From Selaginella moellendorffii (Eukaryota; Streptophyta; Lycopodiopsida; Selaginellales; Selaginellaceae): a stretch of 64,000 nucleotides of DNA. The notes under the pieces are model-generated. The model worked only from the letters and a program-made list of their open reading frames with translations. It was not told where the DNA came from and searched no databases. The stretch lies in NCBI RefSeq assembly GCF_000143415.4, contig NW_003314321.1, positions 435,736-499,735 on the forward strand, in the 5' to 3' direction. Position numbers and translations under genes: made by a program. Positions within the stretch are counted from its first letter, which is position 1; every line of letters starts with the position of its first letter. Positions 12,844 through 23,806 of this stretch are shown piece after piece.

Positions 12844-13181
12844 CAACATTGATATACTATCGCGTTGTTTAACATTAATAACAGGAGTCTCAACAAAATG
12901 GTTTAGCTGCAATATTTCCTCGGTTTTCTACGTTTCAAGATTATTGTCTCATCACATGATTTAAAGGGAATCGGCAGCTCCAGCATTTCAAGTTTGTTGT
13001 CCCATCGCATGATTTAAAGGGGATAATATTTCCAAAAGGAGTGGGCGGTAGGCGGTAGCTCCTACAAATCCATATTATGAACAATTTATTTTTGTCCACC
13101 TATATTTATTTAATAGTAGTTTATCGCTATTTAAACACCTATTGGTGAAGTCTTTAGTGCACAAAAAAAAACTAGCTGATC
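12844..13181. other. Intergenic region with a two-copy tandem repeat
   Basis: AT-rich spacer. 12931-12971 and 12985-13025 are diverged direct copies with a period of about 54 bp, sharing TTTCAAG..TTGTC.CATC.CATGATTTAAAGGG. The right part (13080-13181) is the probable promoter and leader of the Cys-rich peptide gene. Confidence 0.6.
13128..13135 (+). promoter_or_regulatory. Candidate TATA box of Cys-rich peptide gene
   Basis: TATTTAAA, 47 bp upstream of the ATG at 13182. Another AT-rich candidate lies at about 13101-13112. No experimental start site is known. Confidence 0.4.
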
Positions 13182-13418
13182 ATGGCTAAGTTTACCATGT
13201 TCATTTCCATGGTTTTGGTTGTAACTTGTGTAATTGCAGTTGATGCTTGTGTGAGCGAACGTTTTATTTGTCTGGGGGGAAGTAGCCAGGATTGCAACGA
13301 TTATTGCACTCAATGCCATGCCACTGAAAATGGTTGCCGAAGCTGTAATTCTGGAAGATGTACTGGAGCATTTGCTGAGACATGTAGCTGTGCTGTGTGT
13401 GGCAAAAACAATTGTTAA
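13182..13418 (+). CDS. Small secreted cysteine-rich peptide
   Basis: A 78-aa single-exon protein. Residues 1-20 form a clear signal peptide (MAKFTMFISMVLVVTCVIAV). The mature part has twelve cysteines in about 56 residues, spaced C-6-C-7-C-3-C-2-C-6-C-2-C-4-C-7-C-1-C-2-C-4-C. That implies up to six disulfides, a compact extracellular peptide. The spacing does not match the plant defensin, thionin, LTP or snakin patterns that I know, so the family is not assigned. Possible roles (defence, signalling, reproduction) are inference only. Its stop codon is only 33 bp before the next gene's ATG. Confidence 0.75.
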   Translation: MAKFTMFISMVLVVTCVIAVDACVSERFICLGGSSQDCNDYCTQCHATENGCRSCNSGRCTGAFAETCSCAVCGKNNC

Positions 13419-13451
13419 TGATCTTATAAGTTTCCTTTGATTCTCAAGTCA

Positions 13452-15161
13452 ATGTCTCAAATCCAGAGGAACTGGGTGGAGCGCCAGCAAATCCTTGAAT
13501 CGCTGAGCAGCTGCTTCACTCTTGCAGCTTCTAGGCAAATTGAAGACCACCTTGAGCACCACTGCCACCCAGCGACCAAGAACACCTTTGTCTCCAACAA
13601 GCTCCTCGAATTGTATGGCCGATTGGGCGGCATAGAGGATGCCGCTAGAATCTTTCACTCGATCGCTGCCAAGGACGCCTTCTCCTGGCGATTGATGCTC
13701 CTGGCGCTGTGCCAAAACGAAGAACTCGCGCAAGCGAAACAGCTCTTTGATGCCATGCCACTGCCACATCGGAGCCACGTGGCATGGACGATCTTGCTGA
13801 CTGGCTATGCCCGGGCCGGGCATATTGCGGAGGCCCTTGCGGTGTTTGATTCCATGCCCGCGCACGATTTGGTGTCGTGGGCATCGGTGTTGGTCGCGTT
13901 TGCCCAGCAGAGAAATTGGAAAGGGAGCGTTTGCTTGTTCGAGGCAATGCCGGAGTGGGACTTGATCTCCACGGCTAGTGTTCTTTGGGCGTATGCTCAG
14001 TGCGGAGATCTTGAGCGATGCAAGCGCGTCTTTGATGGAATGGCGGAGAGGAACCTGGTAGCGTGGACGATCATGCTAGAACTCTATGCCCAGCACGGGA
14101 GAGCGCGAGAATCGATGTGGCTTTTCGAGCGGATGCCCGAGCACGACCTGGTGTCAGCAACTGCGATGATCTGCGCAAGTGCCCAGGAGGGGCAGCTCGA
14201 TCTCGCCCTGGAGGTGTTCCAAGCGATGCGGGAGAGGGATCTGGCGTCCTGGAATGCGCTGCTGTGCGCCCACTTGAATGCCGACGCTCTCGACAGTGCC
14301 AAGTTCTTGTTCAATTCCATGCCCGCCCACAACAACGTCTCGTCCACCGCGATGCTCCAAGCGTATGCCCGGAAAGGGCATGTCCTGGAGGCCCTGAGAG
14401 TCTACCGCTTGATCCTCGAAAGCGATGGCGTATCGAGCGCCTTGATGATCGCGGCATTCTCCCAGAGCGGGCATCTGCGAGAAGCCAGAGGGATCTTCGA
14501 TGAATCGCCAGTGAAGAGCGCCATCACCTGGATCGCGATGCTCTCGGCGTACTCTCAGACCGGCGATCTAGATCGAGCCAAGAAATTCTTCGACGAGCTG
14601 CCTGAGTCGTCTAATCCGGTGGCCTGGAACGCGTTGCTCGCTGCTTGCACTGCTCACTCCGATCGAAGCACTCGATATTTCCATCTGCTGCCCACCGTCG
14701 AGGAGAATCCAGACGCCACTTGTTTCGTCGCGCTGCTGGCATCGCATTGCCACGCCGGGAAGCTCCGAGCTGGAATCCACTGCTTTCTCTCGATGAGGAG
14801 TGACCACGGCCTGGAACCCTACAAGCAGCACTACTCGTGCCTGATCGGCCTCTTCACTCGATCGGGGCACCTGAACGACGCGGGCGCGCTCCTGGCGAGC
14901 ATGCCATTCGTGCCGGACGCGCTGGATTGGAGATGCTTCCTGGGAGCCTGCCGATTCTTCGATCGAGGCGCCGAGCATGGAACGCTAGCCGCGGCCAAGA
15001 TCCTGGAGCTAGAACCCCAAGACTCGTCCCTCTATTTCCTCGCTCTGGATGTCTTTGTTTTGGCGCAAAGCCAATGCCGTACAAATCGGCCACCTGACCC
15101 AAAAAGTACGGAGATTGATCCAACGGCTGCCCGGAGGGTCCTAAAAAGACGCGGTGCTTGA
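13452..15161 (+). CDS. PLS-type pentatricopeptide repeat protein
   Basis: Intronless, about 569 aa from the first ATG. Tandem P, L and S-like motifs are visible throughout, for example NVSSTAMLQAYARKGHVLEA, DLVSWASVLVAFAQQ and SAITWIAMLSAYSQTGDLDR. The motif YSCLIGLFTRSGHLNDAGAL and the block DALDWRCFLGACRFF mark the usual approach to the E domain. PPRs of this type bind organelle RNA one base per motif and act in editing or processing. The expected E motif is not in frame: the protein ends ...RRVLKRRGA, while an E-like stretch (VWKRLKESVRPGFSW) follows in another frame at 15195-15248. No DYW domain is present. Mitochondrial or plastid targeting cannot be told. Confidence 0.88.
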   Translation: MSQIQRNWVERQQILESLSSCFTLAASRQIEDHLEHHCHPATKNTFVSNKLLELYGRLGGIEDAARIFHSIAAKDAFSWRLMLLALCQNEELAQAKQLFDAMPLPHRSHVAWTILLTGYARAGHIAEALAVFDSMPAHDLVSWASVLVAFAQQRNWKGSVCLFEAMPEWDLISTASVLWAYAQCGDLERCKRVFDGMAERNLVAWTIMLELYAQHGRARESMWLFERMPEHDLVSATAMICASAQEGQLDLALEVFQAMRERDLASWNALLCAHLNADALDSAKFLFNSMPAHNNVSSTAMLQAYARKGHVLEALRVYRLILESDGVSSALMIAAFSQSGHLREARGIFDESPVKSAITWIAMLSAYSQTGDLDRAKKFFDELPESSNPVAWNALLAACTAHSDRSTRYFHLLPTVEENPDATCFVALLASHCHAGKLRAGIHCFLSMRSDHGLEPYKQHYSCLIGLFTRSGHLNDAGALLASMPFVPDALDWRCFLGACRFFDRGAEHGTLAAAKILELEPQDSSLYFLALDVFVLAQSQCRTNRPPDPKSTEIDPTAARRVLKRRGA

Positions 15162-15256
15162 GCTTTTAGGTTAGGGTTTGGGCAGTACGGGGTGGGGGAA
15201 TCGGTGTGGAAGCGCTTGAAAGAATCGGTGAGGCCAGGATTTAGCTGGGCGGCGCC

Positions 15257-16967
15257 ATGGATTTCGTAGCCGAGGACACCAAGAAGAGGAAGCTCAACAG
15301 CGACGATAGCAACGGATACTCGGTCTCTTTGTCCAAGGACGATCTCAAGAGGCTCCTGGAGCCGCTAAGCAAGGAACAATTGGTAGCGCTTCTAATTGAC
15401 GCGTAAGTGCCTCTTACTCGGTAGCTCTTAGTTTTCAATTTTAACTGTCATGCAAATGCTCCACCGCGGCCACCTTGGGTTTGGCCTTTCCGCGACACCT
15501 CGCCAGTGGAACGGAAAGGCCGAGAAAGCATCTGCTATGCCTGGGAGAATGGTTTTGGTTTAGTAGGCTTTTTTCTTCTGGTGGTGGAGTATTTGCTCGA
15601 CTGTTTCTTTCGTTTTTCTTTCCTCTTTCATTTCTTTTTCCTTCGTTTTCGTTTTTGAATGGATTTGACTGGGAATGCTTGTTTTTGTGGCTTGTATCTG
15701 CAGAGGTTCTCAATACCCTGCGGTTGCAGATGACATTAGAGATGTTGCAAGCAAAGATCCTGCTCATCGGAAGCTGTTTGTTCGTGGACTGGCATGGGAG
15801 ACTACTTCACAGGCTCTGCGTGATGTGAGTGCATGGGTGGATTGCTTGATGACACCTGGGAAATGGCAGATTGAACTGTGTGGTTCTTGGTCATGCCATG
15901 GGGAATTTTATCTGAGCTGCTTTTCCCCTTGGGATCTGACCACGATTTTTTTTTTCTTTTCTTTTTTTCTTTTTCATTTCAGGCTTTTCAACACTATGGA
16001 GAGATTGAGGAGGGTGCGGTTATCACAGATAAAGCAACGGGAAAGTCGAGGGGTTTTGGTTTTATCACGTTCAAGCATATGGACTCTGCACAAAGGGCAT
16101 TGAAGGAGCCGAGCAAAACTATCGATGTAAGTGAGTCTCGTGATGCCTTCGTATGTTCTGATCATGTGTTTTGCTTTTGCAGGGCCGCATAACTGTATGT
16201 AATTTAGCATCCGTTGGCAGCTCGGCCGGGGCAGGCTCAGCAGACCAAGCCCAACGCAAGCTGTACATAGGTGGATTGTCATACGAAACGTCCAACGAGA
16301 CGCTCCTAAACATCTTCTCCCAATACGGCGAGATCGAGGAGGGAGCCGTCGCGTATGATAAAAACACAAACAAATCTCGGTAGGCTACCCGACTCAAATC
16401 TCCTGCGTCGTCTGATGGATGTTTCCTATTTGTGATCAAGCAGGGGATTCGCTTTCATCACGTACAAAAGTGTTGAGGCGGCGAGGAAAGCCATCGATGA
16501 TCCCAACAAGACAATAGAGGTAAGCTACACAAGCGTACCATGGTTTTTACTGAAAGAGTTTGTTCTTCCAGGGAAGGCACGTAATTGTAAAGTTAGCGGC
16601 AGAGGGTCAAAAGGAAAAAGCAGTGTCACAGTCCTCGGCACAAAACCAAGGGGGTCCTCAAGTCCAAGCGGGCTACAGCGTCATCAATCCAAACTTACCA
16701 GCGTTTGCGAGGCCGACAGTGGCTGGAGCTGGAACTCCGGCTCTCGGATTCTCGCCATACACTCCGGGGCTGCCGGCGTACACGAGCCAGCCGGCTTACG
16801 CGACGTCGAATCCACAGTATGGTGGCGTCACGGCCGCGATGCCGCAGTACAACCCAGCGCAGTACGCCGCGCAGTATGGCATCCCAACGCCACAGCCCGG
16901 GCAGCTCCCCGCTGGTGGTGGTAATGGCGCTGGCGGGGTTCCAACGTACTACGCTAGTGCAAGCTAG
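15257..16967 (+). CDS. UBA2: UBA2-type RNA-binding protein with two RRMs
   Basis: Six exons: 15257-15402, 15704-15824, 15983-16126, 16183-16379, 16444-16519 and 16572-16967, total 359 aa, phases consistent. The N terminus holds a basic stretch ([11 protein letters not shown]) and [23 protein letters not shown]1 has RNP2 KLFVRGLAW and RNP1 [12 protein letters not shown]2 has [10 protein letters not shown] and SRGFAFITY. The Pro/Tyr/Gln/Ala-rich tail with repeated QYxxQY resembles UBP1-associated protein 2 of other plants, a nuclear protein that stabilises mRNA and responds to ABA in Arabidopsis. The start codon overlaps the relic PPR E-motif frame. Confidence 0.92.
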
Positions 16968-17076
16968 AAAAGAGCGTTTAATTCTTAACCCTTATGCTTA
17001 TTTAAACGTTGTACGGTATCAATTCAAAAATTCCATTGTACGGTGGCATTTGAAAAATATTTTCTAGGGTTTATGT

Positions 17077-20000
17077 ATGGGCGCGCTCGCGAAGCTCCGG
17101 GCCTTCGCGGATCGTATCGAGAGCGATCGCATTGGTGAGCCCCGGCTAGATTCGCTTTGCTGTGCCAGGGTTTCTGGCAGATTGCGAGTTGGGAGGGGCG
17201 TACGCGCTGTTCTTGTGGATTCGCCAGCGAAGGCGCGATCCGACGATGCCTTCGTCGCGGCCGGGCTGATCCAGATGTATGCCAAGCGCGGGAGGATGGA
17301 GGAGGCATGGGAGAGCTTCCGTGGCGCGGGGGTCAAGGACGCGGTTGTGTGGAGCAGTATGATCACGGCGAGTGCCCGGAATGGGGATTTTGGGGCGGCG
17401 CTGCTGCTTGTCAAGGAAATGCTGCTCGACGGCGTGTTGCCCGATGTGATCGCTCTCACGGCGGCGCTGGCGGCTTGTACACGCCCGGAAGCTCTCTCTC
17501 AAGGTAAGCTTCTTCATGCGTGGATCTTAGACTGTGGCTGCGAGGCTGACTTGTTTGTGGTGACTGCATTGGTGACCATGTATGGGAAATGTGGCAGCTT
17601 GGAACGGTCCAAGGATGTTTTCGATCGTAGCTCGTGTCGAAGAAACTTGGTGCTGTGGACGAGCATGATCGGAGTTTATGTCCAGCATTCTCGCTTCGCT
17701 CAGGCTCTGGGGATGTTTCGCCAGATGCAACTGGAAGGTGTGAAGCCAAACAAGGTGACTTTCATTTCAATTGCTGGTGGAATCGTCGACATGAACCAAG
17801 GTAAGCTTATCTACGAGCTTGCCAGAGAATGTACACTTGCTTTGCATGATATTGTCGTCAGGACTGCTCTAATCGGGATGTTTTCCAGATGCGGGGACAT
17901 TCGCTCTTGCGAGATGTTGTTTCAGACAACAGTGTGCCACGAGAGAACACTCTCCTCGTGGAATGTGATGCTTGGAGTCTATAGTGAACACGAAAAGCAA
18001 CAACACAAGGCGTTCCACTTGTTTCGGCGCATGCTTCTGCAAGGTTTGTTACCAGAAAGAGTTTCGTTTCTTGCTTTGCTTTCTGCGTGCCGGAGTTTAG
18101 ACTGTGGGAAATCTGTTGAAGGCTGGATTCTTGAAGCAGGACTTGAGTGCGACCTTGTGGTCGGTGCTGCACTCGTTAGTATGTATGGGCGGTGTGGAAG
18201 TTTAGGAGATGCGTTCCAGGTGTTTCAGAATTTTGAGAATGACGCTGACATGGTCTTTTGGAATTCGATGATCGCAGCGTGTGTTGATGCGCATGCGTCT
18301 TCTATGGCTTTAGAACTTTTTCGGCGGATGCAACTCCAAGGTGTGAAGCACAACAAGGTCACGCTCGTTTCCGTGTTAAGCGCATGCGCCAAGTGCCATA
18401 ATATTTCTTATGGTAAGCAGCTACATGAGCATCTGGTTGTCACTGGCATTGACAGAGATGAGTACTTGCAGAATGCTCTTCTTAATCTATATGGTGTGTG
18501 TGGGAGCGTTAAGGATGCTTTAAACGTTTTCGTCAATGTCGAAAGGTGGACGGTTGTGTCGTGCACTGCAACGATGGCAGCTCTTTCAGATAATGGCCTC
18601 CACGCAGAAGCTATGGTTCTTTTCAGGATGATGCTGCTGGAAGGTGTGACGCCGAACAAATTTACTCTCAGTACCGCCCTCGGCGTTCTTGGAAAGTCTG
18701 GAACTGCTACTGAAATGGAGCTTGTGCAATCTTGTTTCAGGCTGGGCTCTTTCAAGGACTTGGTACCGGCGTTGATCACCGCTTGTGGAAGGCTCCAACG
18801 TTACAAGCTTGCCGCAGAGGTGTTCTCCAAGGCTGATAAAAGCGACGTCGTGGTGTGGAACTCGTATCTGGCGTGGTGTGACGAGCCAGTTATTCAGTAC
18901 AGGAAGATGCTTTTGGAAGGAGTAGCAGCAGACAAGGTTACGTATATCAGTCTGCTTCAGTCATCCAGGAACTTCCATCCGGAAGAGCTACTTCGGGTGG
19001 CAAACGCAGGGATTCATGCATTGGGCTTGGTGGAAGACGTGATCATAGCTACAGGGGTGCTGCGATCTTACAGTCAGTGCAAACAGGTTGAGCGGGCGGT
19101 CCAAGTGTTCAACAAGATGCGTTTCGCAGGGCAGGACGATGCTGTTACCTGGACTTCGATGCTCTCGGCCTACGCTGACAATGGACAACACGAAAAGGCT
19201 GTCGAGTTGCTCCATCGAATGCAGCTGGAAGGAGTAAAGCCCGACAAGTCGGCATTTGTGAAAGCTCTCAATGCCTGTGCGGCCTGTGGACGCTTGCGAC
19301 TGGGAGCTTTGGTTCATGCAAATGTAGAGGCAGCTGGCGCCACACTCAACGCTGGCGTTGGAAGTGCTCTTGTGAGTTTGTATGGAAGCCTCGGGAAGCT
19401 TGAGACCGGTCGCGAGCTTTTCGAAAAGCTGCCTCACAAAGACGTATTCTCGTGGACAGCTTTGGTTTCGGCCTACTCGGACGCCGGTCAGCACGAAGCA
19501 GCGGTTCAGGTGTTTAGAAGCATGCAGCAGTTTGGGATACAACCGGACGCAGTCTCCATTCTTGCCGTGCTGAAAAGTTCTCCAAGCTCTATCGACGCCA
19601 CTGACCTGCGGTTAAGTTTGGAAAGCTGGAGCAGCAGCTGCAGGATTTCGATCTACACGGAGATGCTGAGCTTGCAAGGGAAGCACGGGAGACTGGACGA
19701 GGCGAGCTTCATCTTCGATCAGATGGAAGAGAAGGACAGTGTGGCCTGGAACGCGATCATCACGACCTACGCTCAACACGGCCACACGGACAAGGTGATG
19801 GAGATGTTCCAAAGGATGCAAGTGGAAGGCGTGGAGGCGGACAGTGGAACGTTCGCGAGCATCACTTGCGCGTGCAGCCACGGTGGGATGGTGAGGGAAG
19901 GGTGCAGCTACTTCGCGTGGATGCTGGACGAGTTTGGCGTGGCTAGAGTGGAGCAAAACTACGCGAGCGTGGTGGATCTGCTTGGGAGAGCTGGGGAGAT

Positions 20001-20205
20001 GGAGGAGGCCGAGAGGGCGGCAAGTTGCTCCAGAGTGGAGGGGATGATGAGCAACAAGTCGATGCTTTGGAAGACGATGCTGAGTTCGTGCCGGGCTTCA
20101 AGCGACGTGAAACGAGGAGTGGACGCTGCATCAGAGGTGTTGAGCAAACAGCCACGCAATCCAGAAGCGTACGTGCTGCTCTCGACTCTCTTACATGGTG
20201 CGTGA
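17077..20205 (+). CDS. Large PLS-type pentatricopeptide repeat protein (1042 aa)
   Basis: Intronless. Many consecutive PLS motifs, e.g. DAVVWSSMITASARNGDFGA, LFVVTALVTMYGKCGSLERS and DSVAWNAIITTYAQHGHTDK. It ends with the pre-E block NYASVVDLLGRAGEMEEAER, then NPEAYVLLSTLLHGA and a stop. The E motif is missing; an E-like string (KAVKPAGCELQW) lies 12 nt beyond the stop in another frame (20217-20252), which suggests a past frameshift. The start ATG follows TTCTAGGGTTT. Likely an organelle RNA-binding factor; its target cannot be read from the sequence here. Confidence 0.9.
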   Translation: MGALAKLRAFADRIESDRIGEPRLDSLCCARVSGRLRVGRGVRAVLVDSPAKARSDDAFVAAGLIQMYAKRGRMEEAWESFRGAGVKDAVVWSSMITASARNGDFGAALLLVKEMLLDGVLPDVIALTAALAACTRPEALSQGKLLHAWILDCGCEADLFVVTALVTMYGKCGSLERSKDVFDRSSCRRNLVLWTSMIGVYVQHSRFAQALGMFRQMQLEGVKPNKVTFISIAGGIVDMNQGKLIYELARECTLALHDIVVRTALIGMFSRCGDIRSCEMLFQTTVCHERTLSSWNVMLGVYSEHEKQQHKAFHLFRRMLLQGLLPERVSFLALLSACRSLDCGKSVEGWILEAGLECDLVVGAALVSMYGRCGSLGDAFQVFQNFENDADMVFWNSMIAACVDAHASSMALELFRRMQLQGVKHNKVTLVSVLSACAKCHNISYGKQLHEHLVVTGIDRDEYLQNALLNLYGVCGSVKDALNVFVNVERWTVVSCTATMAALSDNGLHAEAMVLFRMMLLEGVTPNKFTLSTALGVLGKSGTATEMELVQSCFRLGSFKDLVPALITACGRLQRYKLAAEVFSKADKSDVVVWNSYLAWCDEPVIQYRKMLLEGVAADKVTYISLLQSSRNFHPEELLRVANAGIHALGLVEDVIIATGVLRSYSQCKQVERAVQVFNKMRFAGQDDAVTWTSMLSAYADNGQHEKAVELLHRMQLEGVKPDKSAFVKALNACAACGRLRLGALVHANVEAAGATLNAGVGSALVSLYGSLGKLETGRELFEKLPHKDVFSWTALVSAYSDAGQHEAAVQVFRSMQQFGIQPDAVSILAVLKSSPSSIDATDLRLSLESWSSSCRISIYTEMLSLQGKHGRLDEASFIFDQMEEKDSVAWNAIITTYAQHGHTDKVMEMFQRMQVEGVEADSGTFASITCACSHGGMVREGCSYFAWMLDEFGVARVEQNYASVVDLLGRAGEMEEAERAASCSRVEGMMSNKSMLWKTMLSSCRASSDVKRGVDAASEVLSKQPRNPEAYVLLSTLLHGA

Positions 20206-20800
20206 GATTTCTTCAAAAAGCTGTGAAACCAGCTGGATGCGAGCTACAGTGGACGGGGCCACCCTGCTTCACGTCGACTTCCATTCATCGGCACAGGCCA
20301 AGACATACCGTCGTTCTTGGTAACTTTGCACATTCGTACTGCTGGTTCTTTTCTGTTTTTATGTGAGCTTCCTCTTGCAGGGCCATTATAAGCACCGACT
20401 TTCCAGACTTCTGACCCGTCTCATTTGGAGAATCTGAACGCTTACCAAAATTTTCATCCTCGAGGAAGGCAAAAAGGTGCATCGGAGGCTGGACAGCCAA
20501 AAACTTCAATCTAGGTACGCTTGCTTAGTGTCGTTCGTCCGCTGTATACACCAAATGCTGACATCTCCACTTTCTCCTCAGGTGCTTGGTATTTTCCATT
20601 TCCGCTCCAGCGAAAAGGATGAACAAACAGTTACAGACCTCCAAGTTCTGAAGAAGACTGGCAAAAGAAGATACCTCAGTGCAAAACGAAAAATGCATCA
20701 ATCCAAAGGTGCATAACGACAAGCTTGGGTAAGCTCACTTTGCTTTATTTACAGGTCTTTCTTCAAATTGCGAGTTCAGGAGCCATACCTTGCAACGAAT
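20206..20800. other. Intergenic, probable subtilase 5' region
   Basis: Mixed-composition sequence with several splice-like borders (for example TTGCAG at 20376-20381 and TCCTCAG at 20575-20581). These could be non-coding 5' exons of the subtilase. No conserved protein was recognised. Confidence 0.35.
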
Positions 20801-23194
<2,394 letters not shown>

Positions 23195-23392
23195 CCTGAC
23201 TTAATTTATTAAAAAGAATTAATAATTATTTTTTGTAATAAAAAAACTCTGATTTGTTTTGAGATTAGGTCTTGCCGAAATTTCGTACTGGATGTCATCA
23301 CCATAGACCACGAAACCTGGTTTCTTGTAAGTTTTTTGGCTCTTTTCTGCAAACTATTTTTATATTGAGGGGAAAATAAATGATAGAGTAGC

Positions 23393-23464
23393 GGGGCATT
23401 GCGAGAATCGAACTCACGACCTCTCGCACCCAAAGCGAGAATCATACCACTAGACCAAATGCCC
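23393..23464 (-). tRNA. tRNA-Pro (anticodon UGG)
   Basis: A 72-nt cloverleaf on the minus strand. The acceptor GGGCATT pairs with AATGCCC. The D-arm contains TGGTCTAGTGGTA. The anticodon arm reads CTCGCTTTGGGTGCGAG with anticodon TGG. The T-arm is GTGAGTTCGATTCTCGC. There is no intron. Confidence 0.95.
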
Positions 23465-23679
23465 ATTACAACCACTAAGTAGCTTTGGAGTCGGTAATAC
23501 ATCATGCATGGCTCAAACTTTGCTCGCTGCATACAAATTCCCAAAGGAACTTGAAACAAAGGCATTGGTTTCGTCAAACTGGAATGACAAAATCAAATGA
23601 CAAGCACCTCGTCAACCAGATGACCGCTTGTATCACATGAGGCACAGCGTGTGGCGTGATCACTCTCTCTCTTTGTGCT

Positions 23680-23806
23680 GAGTAAGAAACCTCGCATCCA
23701 AGGTCAGGTAAGTTTTATGCCCATCCTCATTGCTCACATCCAGCTTTCTCACTTCGGTGCTCGCCGCCGCAGTAGCCACGTTCTTACACAGATTGGAGTC
23801 CAGCCA
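23680..23806. repeat. Rearranged duplicate fragments of the gene at 58477-60891
   Basis: The minus strand from 23806 down to about 23755 encodes LDSNLCKNVATAAASTE, matching LDANLCKDVAATAASAE at 58705-58760 with mostly synonymous differences; GTGAGCAATGAGGA also recurs. The plus strand at about 23681-23712 carries AGTAAGAAACCTCGCATCCA and the donor-like GGTCAGGT, matching 58908-58945. The two pieces lie in opposite orientations, so the copy is inverted and incomplete. It supplies the stop codon of the 963-aa PPR. Confidence 0.7.

Noticed and set aside
20206-20800. Possible separate gene between the 1042-aa PPR and the subtilase
   Set aside because: Only splice-like borders and short frames are seen, with no conserved protein; probably untranslated sequence.
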